A DNA stretch of 64,000 nt from Martinezella multihospitum (GTDB lineage: Bacteria > Pseudomonadota > Alphaproteobacteria > Rhizobiales > Rhizobiaceae): assembly GCF_900094585.1 (NCBI RefSeq), contig NZ_FMAG01000010.1, forward strand, positions 124,001-188,000, read 5' to 3'. Shown one piece after another: positions 8,800 to 19,119 of the stretch (the first letter of the stretch is position 1; each line of letters begins with the position of its first letter). The position numbers were made by a program, and so were the translations under genes. The notes beneath the pieces were generated by a model. It did not search any database. It worked only from the letters and a program-made list of their open reading frames with translations, and was not told the DNA's origin.

Positions 8800-9165
8800 A
8801 ATGTCGTGCCGGTGCTGCCAAGCCGATCAAGCATTCCCAATTTAACCGACCTAGGTGCTTCTACACTGATGGCGATCACATCGTACGAGCTACGTTCTTG
8901 GCTGAGTGCGCTCGTGCGAAATGGAGTTGATAGCGCTGCCACTTCATGCTGGCCCGATCGCTAGGTCACTACCATGTGCAACGGTAAACATGGATCGCAA
9001 AAAGTTCGACAGAGTTATTTTCGTGAAGCCGGCCGGCCGGAAGGCAAGCTGCAATAAGTGGGCGAAATGCCTGGCGGAGAATTCCTTTACGAGCACCCTA
9101 GCCAAATGCCCCAAGGCCGGGTTCTTCAGAACGATGCGCAATTTAGGCAATTTGCCGGCCGCCGC
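8800..9165. other. Intergenic stretch without recognised gene
   Basis: This 366-base gap lies between the convergent LacI and chemoreceptor genes. Short frames exist on both strands but none resembles a known protein, and I saw no convincing terminator or promoter. Confidence 0.4.
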
Positions 9166-11007
9166 TCAATGGTATGACCACCCGTGAACCATGGTTGGCA
9201 TTACGGACCCGGTCACACGAAGATCTAAGTCAAGCTTGAACTTTGAGATAAGTTCCCGAAGACGCCCACTTTCACTTGCAAGCCGTGCGCCTGCTGCGCT
9301 CGTCTCCTCGACCATGGCTGCGTTTTGCTGAGTGACGTAATCCATCTGGTTGACCGCCGTATTGACCTCATCAAGACCCACGGATTGTCCTTTCGATGAT
9401 GTGGCAATCGAAGCCATATGCTGGTTCATCGCTACGATGTGGTCCTCAATTGTCCTCAATGCATCGCCCGTCTCGCGCACCAATTGGACGCCGTTTTGAA
9501 CTTCCCTCGAAGCGTTGCGAATCAGCTCTTTGATTTCTTTCGCGGCCTGAGCCGAGCGCTGTGCCAATTCGCGCACTTCCTGAGCAACCACAGCGAAGCC
9601 CTTTCCTGAATCCCCAGCGCGCGCGGCTTCAACGCCGGCGTTCAGTGCGAGCAGGTTCGTCTGAAACGCAATCTCATCGATGACCCCAATGATATTGGAG
9701 ATCTGGTCCGATGATTGTTCGATTTTTTGCATCGCATCTACCGCATCGGCGACAACCCTTCCGGATTGACTGGCGCTTTCGGTTGCCTCCATAGCCACCT
9801 GGCGCGCTTCCTCGGCGCGTTTGGAAGAATTCGCCACATTCACTGTGATCTCGTCGAGGGCAGAGGCAGTCTCTTCAAGAGACGCTGCCTGCTGTTCCGT
9901 CCGCTTGGAGAGATCGTCGGAGCTGGCACTGATTTCCCGGCTCCCAGTGTCGATTGCGTCAGCTGCTTCAGTGACAGCGCGCAGTGTCTCAGCCAGTTGA
10001 GCGACAGCGCCGTTGAAGTCGGCCCGAAGTGTCTCGAATTCGATCGCAAACGGGTTTTCCAACTGGAATGTCAGATCGCCACTGGCCAGATGCTTTAAGC
10101 CTTCTTCCAGCGCCCTCGTCGCCTGGGCCATGGCCTCGCCCCTTATCCGTTCGGCTTCTGCGTTCCGATGACGCTCCAGTTCAGACTGGTTTCGGTTCGT
10201 ATCCGCCTCCTGTTGAAGCCTCAAATTTTCGACGGCATTCGCGCGGAAAATTTCGACTGCTGCGGCCATCTCACCCAGTTCATCCGATCGACCGGCATAG
10301 GGAACCGGGGAATCTGTATTACCCTCCGCGAGCCTTTTCATGGATACAGTGATAGTTTGGATTGGCTTTGCTACGCCAACGATTGCGAAGTATATCGCCG
10401 CAACGATGACCGCAAGGCAGAGCGAAATTATCAAATAAGTGATAGCCAGGGTCGATCGATAGGTTTCCGCACTGGCTCTTTGAGAAGCTGCCGCGCCGTC
10501 GGTATCCACGACGACGATCTCGCCAAGTAATTTTCGGATCTCGTTCTCTAGAGGCTGCATCCGCGTTTGCTGCAACTCGGTCGCTTGAGGGAGTTTTCTG
10601 GCCCGGGCGAGGGAAATTGCCATGTCGCCGAGTTTGTTCAAGTCGGCAAACAGCGCCTTGACCTTCGAGATCCGATCTCGGCCATAGTCGTCGCTGATGA
10701 GAACTTCATATTGAGCCACAGCTCCAAGGAACGCCGAATTTGCCGCCGAAATGCTTTGCTCCGAGGATTTCAGCGAGTCCAAGGTCAAAGCCATAATATA
10801 ATTGTGATATCCAAGGCTCGCGTTGGAAAGTTCAATATTCATGTCCTTCGACAGCGCGACCTTTGGAAGCCACCTAGAGGTAATATCCTGGGTACGTTTA
10901 TCCAAAGCGCCCATGCTCGACACCGAGACGATCGAAAATGCAATCACTGTTGTCGCAATAAGCGTTAGCGCACATGTGAGCGCGGCTTTGATGGTTGGAC
11001 GTTTCAT
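9166..11007 (-). CDS. Methyl-accepting chemotaxis protein
   Basis: A 613-residue transmembrane chemoreceptor. A membrane segment at about 9-29 and another at about 185-210 enclose a periplasmic four-helix-bundle-like sensor. HAMP follows ([20 protein letters not shown]), then a second HAMP-like linker, and a long coiled-coil signalling domain whose tip reads [20 protein letters not shown]. It has no C-terminal CheR-binding pentapeptide, ending instead in WSYH. It stands alone, with no che genes nearby, so its ligand may be one of the compounds handled by the adjacent operons; that is speculation. Confidence 0.92.
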   Translation of the reverse strand: MKRPTIKAALTCALTLIATTVIAFSIVSVSSMGALDKRTQDITSRWLPKVALSKDMNIELSNASLGYHNYIMALTLDSLKSSEQSISAANSAFLGAVAQYEVLISDDYGRDRISKVKALFADLNKLGDMAISLARARKLPQATELQQTRMQPLENEIRKLLGEIVVVDTDGAAASQRASAETYRSTLAITYLIISLCLAVIVAAIYFAIVGVAKPIQTITVSMKRLAEGNTDSPVPYAGRSDELGEMAAAVEIFRANAVENLRLQQEADTNRNQSELERHRNAEAERIRGEAMAQATRALEEGLKHLASGDLTFQLENPFAIEFETLRADFNGAVAQLAETLRAVTEAADAIDTGSREISASSDDLSKRTEQQAASLEETASALDEITVNVANSSKRAEEARQVAMEATESASQSGRVVADAVDAMQKIEQSSDQISNIIGVIDEIAFQTNLLALNAGVEAARAGDSGKGFAVVAQEVRELAQRSAQAAKEIKELIRNASREVQNGVQLVRETGDALRTIEDHIVAMNQHMASIATSSKGQSVGLDEVNTAVNQMDYVTQQNAAMVEETSAAGARLASESGRLRELISKFKLDLDLRVTGSVMPTMVHGWSYH

Positions 11008-11334
11008 AAATGGCTCCCAGGCGACAAAACTGCTTGATCAAGGTGTGGCTGGAACAAGTTTGTTCCGCCGACGGCAAACGAACACGGCCTCATGCCGTCA
11101 GATGGCTTAGGAGAACGACGAAAGATCCAAACCGGCTGCATCTCGAAACGAGGCTGGGAAAGCATCCCTTCGCTGTCCTGCGAGACACAATAGAGGCCCC
11201 AATTGGTTGACAGAATTATACCGTCTACCAAAGCCGTTAAACTGCATTGCGCAGATAGGACGAACTTGCGCAATTTGAATAAATGGCAGCCGATCTACTT
11301 CCCACGCGCAGCGATTAACTGGGAGAGGCCGATC
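11008..11334. other. Intergenic stretch, chemoreceptor promoter region
   Basis: The 327 bases between the chemoreceptor start and the AraC stop (both minus strand) must hold the chemoreceptor promoter. No persuasive operator, repeat or additional gene was found. Confidence 0.35.
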
Positions 11335-12321
11335 TTACTTTCGCGGCAAAGCCGCCTTACGTATAGCTAGCGGATTTTGGCCGTAGCGAAGGCGTATATG
11401 CGCGGCAAACTTGCCCGGATTTGAAAATCCCCACCGTCTTGCGATCTCATCCACGGTAACTGAGGGTGCTTCCGTCAGGAGATCCTTATGCGCGCGCTCA
11501 AGGCGGATTGCAAAAAGATAAGCCATCGGGCTGACACCAAGATATTTCCGAAACCCAAGCTGCAACGTACGAACGCTCGCTCCCGCAGCCGACGAAAGGT
11601 CCTCCAGAGTGATCCTCTGTAGAGCTCGGGCATTCATCCATGCGATGGCCCGCTTGATGTAGTAAGGTCTTGCGACATGTTGATGTGAGCGGGCATTATC
11701 CGTTGGCCAGCATTCTATGAACAGTGCGAGGAATGCTTCAATGAGCAAATGCGTGCCAATTGACACCTCCCCCTGCCGCTCCTCGCTTCCGGACGTTACC
11801 AAAAGTGTTGCCAACTGCCTCAGACGCTGAATCTTGATCTCATTGCAATCAACCACGGATCGTAACGCGGTTAGGTCGGCAGACAGTATGGAAAATTCGT
11901 CGGCAATAAGTCTAGAAAGGCGTGCTTCCTGAATCGAAACAACCACCTGTTTGGACTGTGGGCTCCAAACGGTGTGGTGGGCCTTATAATTCCGCAAAAG
12001 ATAAGCTTGGCCGGCACTTGCCGCTACCGTTTCACAGTTCGTCGTGGACGTACATTGGCCCGCATCGATAAAGTGCAGCTCAAAGCGCTTGTCTGGAGTT
12101 TGCTCGGCACGGAACGCAAATCCAGATGAAGACCATTCGTTCCAAAAGTGGAGTTCTCCCACTCGCACAATCTCGACCGAATGTTCAAACCGCGTGACAC
12201 CGTCTAGGAAGGAGTATCGCACCGGCATCAGTACGTCTGAAATAGCCTCACTCGAGAATCCGGGATCGGAACTTGAAAACGCGAACAAATTCGGGGCAGA
12301 TTCGGGTTTTCTCGAGTTCAC
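11335..12321 (-). CDS. AraC-family transcriptional regulator
   Basis: A 328-residue protein. The N-terminal two thirds resemble the AraC-binding-like (AraC_binding_2) sensor domain. The last 100 residues hold the double helix-turn-helix: LEDLSSAAGASVRTLQLGFR, YLGVSPMAYL and VDEIARRWGFSNPGKFAAHI. The GTG at 12321 is the most upstream reasonable start; a later start cannot be excluded. It is transcribed alone, downstream of the ribokinase operon and upstream of the chemoreceptor. The target and inducer cannot be read from the context. Confidence 0.85.
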   Translation of the reverse strand: MNSRKPESAPNLFAFSSSDPGFSSEAISDVLMPVRYSFLDGVTRFEHSVEIVRVGELHFWNEWSSSGFAFRAEQTPDKRFELHFIDAGQCTSTTNCETVAASAGQAYLLRNYKAHHTVWSPQSKQVVVSIQEARLSRLIADEFSILSADLTALRSVVDCNEIKIQRLRQLATLLVTSGSEERQGEVSIGTHLLIEAFLALFIECWPTDNARSHQHVARPYYIKRAIAWMNARALQRITLEDLSSAAGASVRTLQLGFRKYLGVSPMAYLFAIRLERAHKDLLTEAPSVTVDEIARRWGFSNPGKFAAHIRLRYGQNPLAIRKAALPRK

Positions 12322-12517
12322 CGTCGGCCCCCCTGATTTTGGACAAATGTACCCTCAAGCCGCCGAGCTTTCGCTCGCTGCCTTGTAAGCGCGCAAGAGA
12401 TTTTCTGGCTTACAGTCTGTGGCGATATCGAGGTCTCAAGCCACCCTTCTTCAGAACTGCAGCATAAGCCGTCATCACGCCATCTTTTCCCGCAGGAAGA
12501 TGTCTGACTCTACATGG

Positions 12518-13405
12518 TCAGTCGCGATCAGTTTCCTTTGTTGCAACCAGTTTCGCCGCGGCCTCATTCGCTCTGGCCAAGGCGTTCTTCATTGCTGTTC
12601 CCACGGCCAGTTCGGCTGCAAGAACGCCGATAAATTCGTCACCTGCTCCGTGTGTGCTTTCTACCTTGATCTTCAAACCCTCGATCACAATCTCGCTTCC
12701 CTCACTGTTGGCATAGGCCACACCCGCGCCGCCGGCGGTGACCACGACCTCGGGGAAGATCCGCACAAGTGCGCGCGCAGCCTCAAGCGCGCCACCGAGT
12801 GTCTCGACCACGGGGACTCCTGCCAGCGTTTCGGCCTCGATGGCATTCACGACGATGATATCGATAAGTGGTTGTAGCTCGTTCGACAGGGCGCGCGCGG
12901 GTGCGGCATTAATCAACACACGACCGCCAGCAAGTTTTATAGCTTTTGCTGCCGCGATATTGGCCGCATCCGGAATCTCGTTTTGCAAAACCAGAATTGT
13001 TGTCCTACCAAGCAGTTCGCCCGCTGCCTCGACATCTTGATGGCCGAGCGTCAGGTTGCTCCCCGACACGATAACGGCGCCATAGTCCCCCTCGGCGTCG
13101 AAAATTGCGACGCTCATGCCCGTCGACTGTGATGCGTCACGCCGGACGAACGTGTGATCGACATGTCTTCGATGAAGGTTGGAAATCAGGAAGCGTCCAA
13201 AATCGTCGTCGGCGACCGCTCCGATCATCGAGGTGGGAACCCCTCTCCGAGCAGCCGAAACGGCTTGATTGCCTCCCTTCCCGCCGAATTTTGGGTGCCA
13301 GGACGTCCCGGCGACGGTTTCGCCCTTACGAGGGCGAGCCGGCCCAAAGACGGCTATATCATAGTGAAGGCTGCCGAAAACGGTGACGAGGGGCGAAGAT
13401 GTCAT
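12518..13405 (-). CDS. Ribokinase-like sugar kinase (PfkB family)
   Basis: A 295-residue PfkB kinase that phosphorylates a sugar with ATP. The substrate-binding motif FGGKGGNQAVSAARRG is close to ribokinase, and the catalytic HGAGDEF near residue 255 retains the GAGD aspartate, although the usual DTTGAGD reads ESTHGAGD. Its ATG overlaps the RpiR stop by four bases (ATGA), so the two are translationally coupled. It is the last gene of the operon TIM-barrel isomerase, binding protein, ATPase, permease, RpiR, kinase. The sugar is not identified; ribose or a ketose such as psicose/allulose are reasonable guesses. Confidence 0.83.
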   Translation of the reverse strand: MTSSPLVTVFGSLHYDIAVFGPARPRKGETVAGTSWHPKFGGKGGNQAVSAARRGVPTSMIGAVADDDFGRFLISNLHRRHVDHTFVRRDASQSTGMSVAIFDAEGDYGAVIVSGSNLTLGHQDVEAAGELLGRTTILVLQNEIPDAANIAAAKAIKLAGGRVLINAAPARALSNELQPLIDIIVVNAIEAETLAGVPVVETLGGALEAARALVRIFPEVVVTAGGAGVAYANSEGSEIVIEGLKIKVESTHGAGDEFIGVLAAELAVGTAMKNALARANEAAAKLVATKETDRD

Positions 13406-14277
13406 GGAAGGCGATCTTTTCGTTTGGATTTGACGGCTGACATTGTGCGTTCGAGGTTGCGTTCGGCAGCTTGGTAGTCGCGCTGGGCAACGGCTACGAA
13501 GACCGCATCAAGAATGTTGAGCTGGGCAATACGTGCCGCCGCATTTTCCCCCATCAGCGGCGACCCTTGCGCCGTAGAACACAGAACCACGTCGGCGGAC
13601 TGGGCGAGCGCCGAGGAATCGTAATTGGTGACGGCGATGGTCCTCGCACCATTCCGGCGGGCAAGTTGGAGCGCTTCGATCACCGCGGTCGTATTGCCGG
13701 AATGGGAGAAGCCGACAGCGATATCACCCTCGCCCAGCAGCGACGCCGACATCAACATAAGATGCGAATCGTCGAACACGTTGGCGCGAACACCGATTCG
13801 CAAGAATTTATGCGCCACGTCGCGCGCGATCTGGGCCGAGCCGCCCACCCCGTAAAAATCGCGGGTCACCGCTTTACGGATGAGATCGGCAGCACGGTCG
13901 AATGCTGCCATGTCGAGAATGGCAAGAGTTTCCTCGAGCGCGTGGATCGAGGTTCGAAAAACCTTCTGCACGATTTCCAGCGATGTATCGTCTACTGACA
14001 GCTCCTGATGCATTTCGGCCGTCGGTTGCTGGTTGTACTGGCTCACCGCGAAGCGAAAGTCCCGGAAGCCGGAAAAGCCGAGCTTCTTGGTGATCTTCAC
14101 CACCATGGCCTCCGACACTCCGGCATCTTCAGCGATCTGCTTAAGCGAGGTTTCGTCGCTGAAGTCGCGCATGGCGAAGACGGTATCGACCACTTTTGCT
14201 TCGAGCGGCGTGAGCAGCGGCATCATCATCCGGATGCGTGGGCCCACTGCTTTCATGTCGAAGCTTTCAGTGTTCAT
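13402..14277 (-). CDS. RpiR-family transcriptional regulator
   Basis: A 291-residue regulator with an N-terminal HTH_6 domain (SLKQIAEDAGVSEAMVVKIT) and a C-terminal SIS domain that senses sugar phosphates (FYGVGGSAQIARDVAH, GFSHSGNTTAVIEA, SPLMGENAA). It is encoded inside the sugar operon between the permease and the kinase, the classic arrangement in which the kinase product is the effector. It is the best local candidate to bind the inverted repeat shared by this operon and the CUT1 operon (19036-19065 and 24603-24632). Confidence 0.9.
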   Translation of the reverse strand: MNTESFDMKAVGPRIRMMMPLLTPLEAKVVDTVFAMRDFSDETSLKQIAEDAGVSEAMVVKITKKLGFSGFRDFRFAVSQYNQQPTAEMHQELSVDDTSLEIVQKVFRTSIHALEETLAILDMAAFDRAADLIRKAVTRDFYGVGGSAQIARDVAHKFLRIGVRANVFDDSHLMLMSASLLGEGDIAVGFSHSGNTTAVIEALQLARRNGARTIAVTNYDSSALAQSADVVLCSTAQGSPLMGENAAARIAQLNILDAVFVAVAQRDYQAAERNLERTMSAVKSKRKDRLP

Positions 14278-14287
14278 TCTCGTCCCC

Positions 14288-15262
14288 TTATTCCCGTCCG
14301 CGTGTGGCGCGATCGATCATCATCGCGACGAGGATTATAAGGCCGGTTGCGAGCAGTTGATAGAAGGCTTGCACGTTCATCAGAGTCAAACCATTACGCA
14401 TCGCGCCGAGGATAATTGCACCAAGGATGGTCCCGAAAATGCTACCCTTGCCGCCCATCAGAGATGCTCCACCGATCGCTGCAGCTGCAATCGCATCAAG
14501 CTCCCAAAGATTGCCGAGGATTGGCTCTGCGGCACCCAGACGACCGATCAGAATCAATGATGCAAGAGCTGCCAGACCACCGGAGATGACATAGGCGGTG
14601 ATTTTTGTACGGGCGATTGGAACGCCTGCCACATATGCGGCCTCCTCGTTGCCGCCAACAGCCATCAAATATTCGCCAATGGGCGTCTTCTTGAGCAGGA
14701 TCCAGGCAGTGAGGGCAACAACGGCCACGATGGCGACGGGCGCTGGAATACCCACAATGCTGCTATTGAACAGAGACCGGAAATCTGCCGGAATGCCGAG
14801 AACCGGATTGCCGCCCGTGTAAATGAGCGCGATGGCGCGATAGGTGCTCAGGGTCCCAAGCGTCACGATGAAGGGCTGCAGGCCAACATAGGCCACAAGC
14901 ACGCCATTGATGAAGCCGCAGACGACCCCGATGCCCAATCCTGCAAGGATGGCTAGCGGGACAGGGGTGCCGGCAAGCAGAAGGGTCGCGGTGATGACGG
15001 CGGAGATGGCTGCGGTCGGGCCAACCGACAGGTCGATGCCGCCGGAAATGATAACAAGCGTCATGCCAAGCGCCAGGCACGCGTTGATGCTCGACTGTTG
15101 CAGGATGTTGACGAGATTGCGCTCTGACAAAAAGCCTGGAACTAGTGTGGCGAATACCGCCATAATGACGACAAGGCCGATTAATGTTCCCGCATCGCGC
15201 AGCGAAAATGAGAAGCGGTGGAAGACCGTCGCGGAGGTGATTTCGGAAGGCGAAGTGGTCAT
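14288..15262 (-). CDS. CUT2 sugar ABC transporter permease (RbsC type)
   Basis: A 324-residue permease with about ten membrane segments; SGGIDLSVGPTAAISAV and the GGASLMGGKGSIFGTILGA loop are family hallmarks. The ATG at 15262 has TTAGGA at a good distance. A GTG at 15283 overlaps the upstream ATPase stop and could be used instead, adding seven residues. It pairs with the double-domain ATPase encoded immediately upstream. The substrate is a sugar by family; identity unknown. Confidence 0.88.
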   Translation of the reverse strand: MTTSPSEITSATVFHRFSFSLRDAGTLIGLVVIMAVFATLVPGFLSERNLVNILQQSSINACLALGMTLVIISGGIDLSVGPTAAISAVITATLLLAGTPVPLAILAGLGIGVVCGFINGVLVAYVGLQPFIVTLGTLSTYRAIALIYTGGNPVLGIPADFRSLFNSSIVGIPAPVAIVAVVALTAWILLKKTPIGEYLMAVGGNEEAAYVAGVPIARTKITAYVISGGLAALASLILIGRLGAAEPILGNLWELDAIAAAAIGGASLMGGKGSIFGTILGAIILGAMRNGLTLMNVQAFYQLLATGLIILVAMMIDRATRGRE

Positions 15263-15279
15263 GGAATGTCCTAACAAAT

Positions 15280-16806
15280 TCACGCAGGCTGCGCTGTTTG
15301 GCTATCGGCCGCAGCCGAGCTAGCACCCGGTATGGCATGTGCAACTATCTCGGCTTCAGACAGTCGATCGCGAGGAATATCGGCAGCAATCCGCCCCTCC
15401 CGCATCACAAGTACGCGGTCGGAGAGCCGGATCACTTCTGGAAGTTCTGAAGAAACGACGATGATCGCGTGACCTTCGCTGGCGAGATCCTCAATCAGGC
15501 GGTAGATCTCGGACTTGGCGCCGACGTCGATGCCACGGGTTGGCTCGTCGAAGAGAAGGATCTGCGATCTCGCAGCCAGCCAGCGAGCGATAATCGCCTT
15601 CTGCTGGTTGCCGCCGCTGAAAAGACGGATCGGGCGATCCAATTGGAATGGCCGCAGATTGACGCGCTTCAACAAGGTTTTCGCTGCTGTGCGAAGTTTT
15701 TCAGTGCCTATCATGCCGCCGGACGAGAAACTCGGCAGCGAGGCGAGAGCCATATTATGGGTGACGGAACGCAGAGGAATTATGCCTTCCCGCTTGCGCT
15801 CTTCGGGCACCAGACCAATGCCGGCGGCAATCGCCTCCCTCGGACTGGAAAGACTGACATGCTTGCCGTCAATCGCAAGGGAGCCCGCGCTCAGGCGATC
15901 GGCACCGGCGATCAATCGCAACAATTCAGTTCGGCCCGAGCCGACAAGGCCAGCAATCCCGAGCACCTCACCTTTGTGAAGAGAAAACGAGACGTCGCGA
16001 ATCTTTGCCGACGAGGAAAGGTTCCTTGCTTCCAGCTTGATCGTCTTCGTGGCGAACGAATGATGCTCCTCCTGCATCAGCTCGCGTCCGACCATCATGG
16101 CGATAACGTCCTTTTCGGAGGCCGCTTTGAGATCGACCATCCCGACAAGCTTGCCGTCACGCATGACGCTGGCTCGCTGGCAGATGTGGAAAACTTCGTC
16201 CATCTTATGTGAGACGTAAATGATCGAGACGCCGCTGGCGGAAAGGCTTGCGATGACCTGCGCCAAACGGTCGAATTCGCTCGGCGTCAGGCTCGAGGTT
16301 GGTTCGTCCATCGCGATAACCTTCGCCTTGTCGAGCAAGGCGCGGCCGATTTCGACAATCTGGCGCTGTGCCACCTTCAAAGAGGAGATCGGCGCGGCTG
16401 GATCAATGCTCTTGTCGAGCATTGACAAAGCTTCGGCCGCGCGCATTTCCTGCTCACGGCGCGAGACGAACAGGCCGCCCATGCGGGTCAGCGATTGTCC
16501 GAGGAACATGTTTTGTGCAACGCTTAGATGCGGCACCTGCTGCAATTCCTGATGGATCATCGCGATGCCAGCTTGGCGGGCATCCATAGGCTTCTTGAAG
16601 GCCGCAGCCTCACCATCAACGAAAAACGTGCCGGACGTAGGGCGAAAAACGCCGGAGAGGATCCGCAGCAACGTTGATTTTCCGGCGCCGTTTTCGCCAA
16701 GCAGCCCGTGAATCTCGCCGGAAGCAATGTTGAAGGAAACATCTGTCAGGGCATTCACCCCCGGAAAGCTCTTCGAAATCGCTTCGAATCTCAGTCTCGG
16801 CACCAT
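15280..16806 (-). CDS. CUT2 sugar ABC transporter, double-domain ATPase (RbsA type)
   Basis: A 508-residue protein with two ABC domains. The first has Walker A GENGAGKST and Walker B VIAMDEPTSSL; the second has a degenerate Walker A (GLVGSGRTELL), signature SGGNQQK and Walker B LLFDEPTRGIDVGAKSE, all usual for RbsA/MglA ATPases. The ATG at 16806 is preceded by AGGAGGTGA, a near-perfect ribosome-binding site, so the 18-residue upstream extension is rejected. It powers import with the RbsC-type permease and the binding protein of the same operon. Confidence 0.9.
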   Translation of the reverse strand: MVPRLRFEAISKSFPGVNALTDVSFNIASGEIHGLLGENGAGKSTLLRILSGVFRPTSGTFFVDGEAAAFKKPMDARQAGIAMIHQELQQVPHLSVAQNMFLGQSLTRMGGLFVSRREQEMRAAEALSMLDKSIDPAAPISSLKVAQRQIVEIGRALLDKAKVIAMDEPTSSLTPSEFDRLAQVIASLSASGVSIIYVSHKMDEVFHICQRASVMRDGKLVGMVDLKAASEKDVIAMMVGRELMQEEHHSFATKTIKLEARNLSSSAKIRDVSFSLHKGEVLGIAGLVGSGRTELLRLIAGADRLSAGSLAIDGKHVSLSSPREAIAAGIGLVPEERKREGIIPLRSVTHNMALASLPSFSSGGMIGTEKLRTAAKTLLKRVNLRPFQLDRPIRLFSGGNQQKAIIARWLAARSQILLFDEPTRGIDVGAKSEIYRLIEDLASEGHAIIVVSSELPEVIRLSDRVLVMREGRIAADIPRDRLSEAEIVAHAIPGASSAAADSQTAQPA

Positions 16807-16829
16807 TTTTTCACCTCCTGGGGGAGAGA

Positions 16830-16855
16830 GATGCCGACCGGTCGCGGCCGGCATC
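16830..16855 (-). promoter_or_regulatory. Stem-loop between binding-protein and ATPase genes
   Basis: GATGCCG (16830-16836) pairs with CGGCATC (16849-16855), and an inner CCG/CGG pair closes a GTCG loop after one mismatch. It follows the binding-protein stop by 12 bases in the transcript, a position suited to protecting that message. Confidence 0.58.
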
Positions 16856-16866
16856 TGCAACCTCTA

Positions 16867-17931
16867 TTACTTGGCGGCTTTGGCGTCTTCCATAAGAACG
16901 GCGCGGACGTCCACACCCTCGCCCTTGTAGCGGTCGAGATTGTCCTTGGTGATGAGCGCCTGAGGGGTTGCAACGACGCGGGGCAACTTCTGGCCGGCGA
17001 CAAGGCGGAGTGCTGTCTCGAGCGCAACTTCGCCCGTCAGCACCGGGAAGCTGTCGACCGTGCCGGTCAGATCGCCGGCCTTGATCGACGCATAGGCATC
17101 CGAAATGCCATCCGTGCCGAACACCGCGACCTTGCCTGCAAGACCGGCGGCCTTGACCGCCTCGACGATGCCCAGCGCCATGCCGTCATTATTAGCATAG
17201 AAGCCGATCAAATCGGGATGCTGGTTTAGGATGTTGGTCGCTGCATCATAGGAGGTCTGGCGATCCCAGTTTCCGGGAACGCTGGCCACGACTTGGAACT
17301 TGCCGTTCTGCGTGATCGTTGACTTGAAGCCGTCGGTGCGCTGCACGGCAGCGTAGACGCCAGCCTGGCCTTCGACGATCGCCACCTTGCCGCCCTCCGG
17401 ACGATTTTCGATGAACCACTTGGCGACGCGCACGCCGTTGTCGCGCTGGACGTTGCCGACGTAATGTTCCGCCTGAGGAATTACGGCGTCGTTGACGTTC
17501 ACGACCGGCACATTGGCGGCTTTGGCCTGCTCGATTACCGGCTGCAGATTGGCGTCCGTCTGCGGTGAGACCAAGAGGACATTGTAGCCCTGAGTGATCA
17601 GGCCTTCAGCGATCGTAAGCTGGCCGAGCTGGTCGCCTTCACTTTGTGCTGCTTGATAGACGACAGGCACGCCGACCTTTTTGCCGAACGCTTCGTAGCC
17701 TTCACCGAGCGAACGCCAGTATTCGTTTGTCAAGGTCTTGGAAACCGCGCCCGCCTTGGTGCCTTCGGGAAGCTTGGGGAAAGCGCCCAGCTTGGCTTCA
17801 AGCTGTGACCAATCCATCCTGTCCTTTTCAGTGTCGGAATTCAACGGGGCGAGGTCCTGTGCCAAGGCAGCACTGACCAGAAAGCTTGCCGCGATGCTGG
17901 CAGCGAGGGTCGTCTTCAAAAAGTTCTTCAT
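16867..17931 (-). CDS. Periplasmic sugar-binding protein (RbsB/TorT-like, CUT2)
   Basis: A 354-residue solute receptor. Residues 1-25 form a signal peptide ending LVSAALA. The mature chain has TLTNEYWRSLGEGYEAFGKK, LLVSPQTDANLQPVIEQA and GFYANNDGMALGIVEA, characteristic of type I sugar-binding folds. The ATG at 17931 has GGGAGGAACCG upstream and starts directly with the signal peptide. It follows the isomerase gene and precedes the ATPase, separated from the latter by a stem-loop. The mature N-terminus has about 30 extra residues compared with RbsB, like several rhizobial receptors. Confidence 0.87.
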   Translation of the reverse strand: MKNFLKTTLAASIAASFLVSAALAQDLAPLNSDTEKDRMDWSQLEAKLGAFPKLPEGTKAGAVSKTLTNEYWRSLGEGYEAFGKKVGVPVVYQAAQSEGDQLGQLTIAEGLITQGYNVLLVSPQTDANLQPVIEQAKAANVPVVNVNDAVIPQAEHYVGNVQRDNGVRVAKWFIENRPEGGKVAIVEGQAGVYAAVQRTDGFKSTITQNGKFQVVASVPGNWDRQTSYDAATNILNQHPDLIGFYANNDGMALGIVEAVKAAGLAGKVAVFGTDGISDAYASIKAGDLTGTVDSFPVLTGEVALETALRLVAGQKLPRVVATPQALITKDNLDRYKGEGVDVRAVLMEDAKAAK

Positions 17932-18023
17932 CGGTTCCTCCCGGGTGTTCAACAAACACGCCTCCGGCGTGCCTTAGGTTACAAAGGGTCTTGGGCTCCA
18001 ACAAAATCAGGCGTTTGGGCAGC

Positions 18024-19004
18024 TCAGCCGAGCATCAACTCTTGGATGACGGCCTGAGCGGACACTGCGTCCTGTCGGGCAACCGCGCCGGAAAGCCGAT
18101 TGTCCTGCTCGAGGCGCTCCACGACAGCAAGCATCCGCTTGACGGTCTGGATATTCACCTCGCATTCGTGCACCGGATCGAGACCGGTCATGTCAGGGAA
18201 TGTGTCGAAATAGATCGCGCCGTCATAACCATCCTTGCGGATCTGGCGGAGAAGCTCGATCGTTTGCTGAGTATGCACAGCACCGACCATAAGGCCGTCA
18301 TCGCGCTTGGCGTAGCCATCGTTCAGATGAACGCCGAGGACACGGCTGTGGCGGGCGATCAGTGCCGCGGCAAAGGCAGGCTGTTCATCGGCATAGAGCA
18401 CATGCGCGAAGTCGAGGGTAACGCCAAGATTGGGCATGTCCACGTCCTTGATCGCCAGAAGCGTTGTGGCCGCATCCGGCATAAGGCTAAAGGAGCGTGG
18501 CTCATTGGGCTTGTATTCGATACTAATGAGGCAATCCGTATCATGGGCGCAAACTTCACGAATTCCTTCAACTTCGTGTTCCCACAACAAATGGTAGTCC
18601 GCCTGGAAAGCATAATCGAAACCGTCCTGACCAAGCCAAAGGGTCATCAAGTTGCTGCCGGCGGCGCGGGCTGCATCAATGCCTTTTTTTGTCAGGTCAA
18701 TTGCTTCGCGACGAACGATTGGGTCAGGATTGGTGAAGGCACCGATCTTGAAGGCCGGGTTAGTATAATAGCGCATGGCGAAACCATTGATCGCCAGTCC
18801 TAGGTCGCCAATCTGGCGCGCCAGGAGCGCTGGATCCGCCGTAACGTGGTCTGGATAATTGAGATCAAGGTCGGTCAGGCCGTCGACCTTTGCAGCACGC
18901 GCCGCCATTTGCAACATGGTCGGTTTGCCGGACAGGTTCGGCCACTCGGCCTGTGGCTTGGAAGCAAAAGAGTTCAGGCGGGTAGCGAATTTCAAATTGG
19001 TCAC
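18024..19004 (-). CDS. Sugar isomerase/epimerase-like TIM-barrel protein
   Basis: A 326-residue xylose-isomerase-like TIM barrel, longer than the Hyi group and nearer to the L-rhamnose-isomerase/rhizobial sugar-isomerase branch. Metal-site strands are recognisable as ISIEYKPNEPR, GVTLDFAHVLYA and GVHLNDGYAKRDDG, supplying Glu, Asp, His and Asp. The GTG at 19004 is the first codon of the family alignment. It is the first gene of the sugar operon and follows the shared inverted repeat by 31 bases. It probably converts the imported aldose into the ketose phosphorylated by the ribokinase; the exact sugar is unknown. Confidence 0.72.
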   Translation of the reverse strand: MTNLKFATRLNSFASKPQAEWPNLSGKPTMLQMAARAAKVDGLTDLDLNYPDHVTADPALLARQIGDLGLAINGFAMRYYTNPAFKIGAFTNPDPIVRREAIDLTKKGIDAARAAGSNLMTLWLGQDGFDYAFQADYHLLWEHEVEGIREVCAHDTDCLISIEYKPNEPRSFSLMPDAATTLLAIKDVDMPNLGVTLDFAHVLYADEQPAFAAALIARHSRVLGVHLNDGYAKRDDGLMVGAVHTQQTIELLRQIRKDGYDGAIYFDTFPDMTGLDPVHECEVNIQTVKRMLAVVERLEQDNRLSGAVARQDAVSAQAVIQELMLG

Positions 19005-19035
19005 GATTTTCAGCTCATTTGGTCGATGGGTTATT

Positions 19036-19065
19036 ACTTCACAAATTAATCCATGTTTGTAAAGT
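19036..19065. promoter_or_regulatory. Shared operator, copy A (ACTTCAC-N16-GTAAAGT)
   Basis: ACTTCAC at 19036-19042 and GTAAAGT at 19059-19065 form an inverted repeat with one mismatch and a 16-base spacer. The same heptamers at the same spacing occur at 24603-24632 before the CUT1 operon. It lies just upstream of the isomerase start, where a repressor would block transcription. Confidence 0.6.
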
Positions 19066-19119
19066 TATAAATGTTGTGCGGTGCACCAATTCGTGAGGAC
19101 AAGATGCCCGGTGCATGAA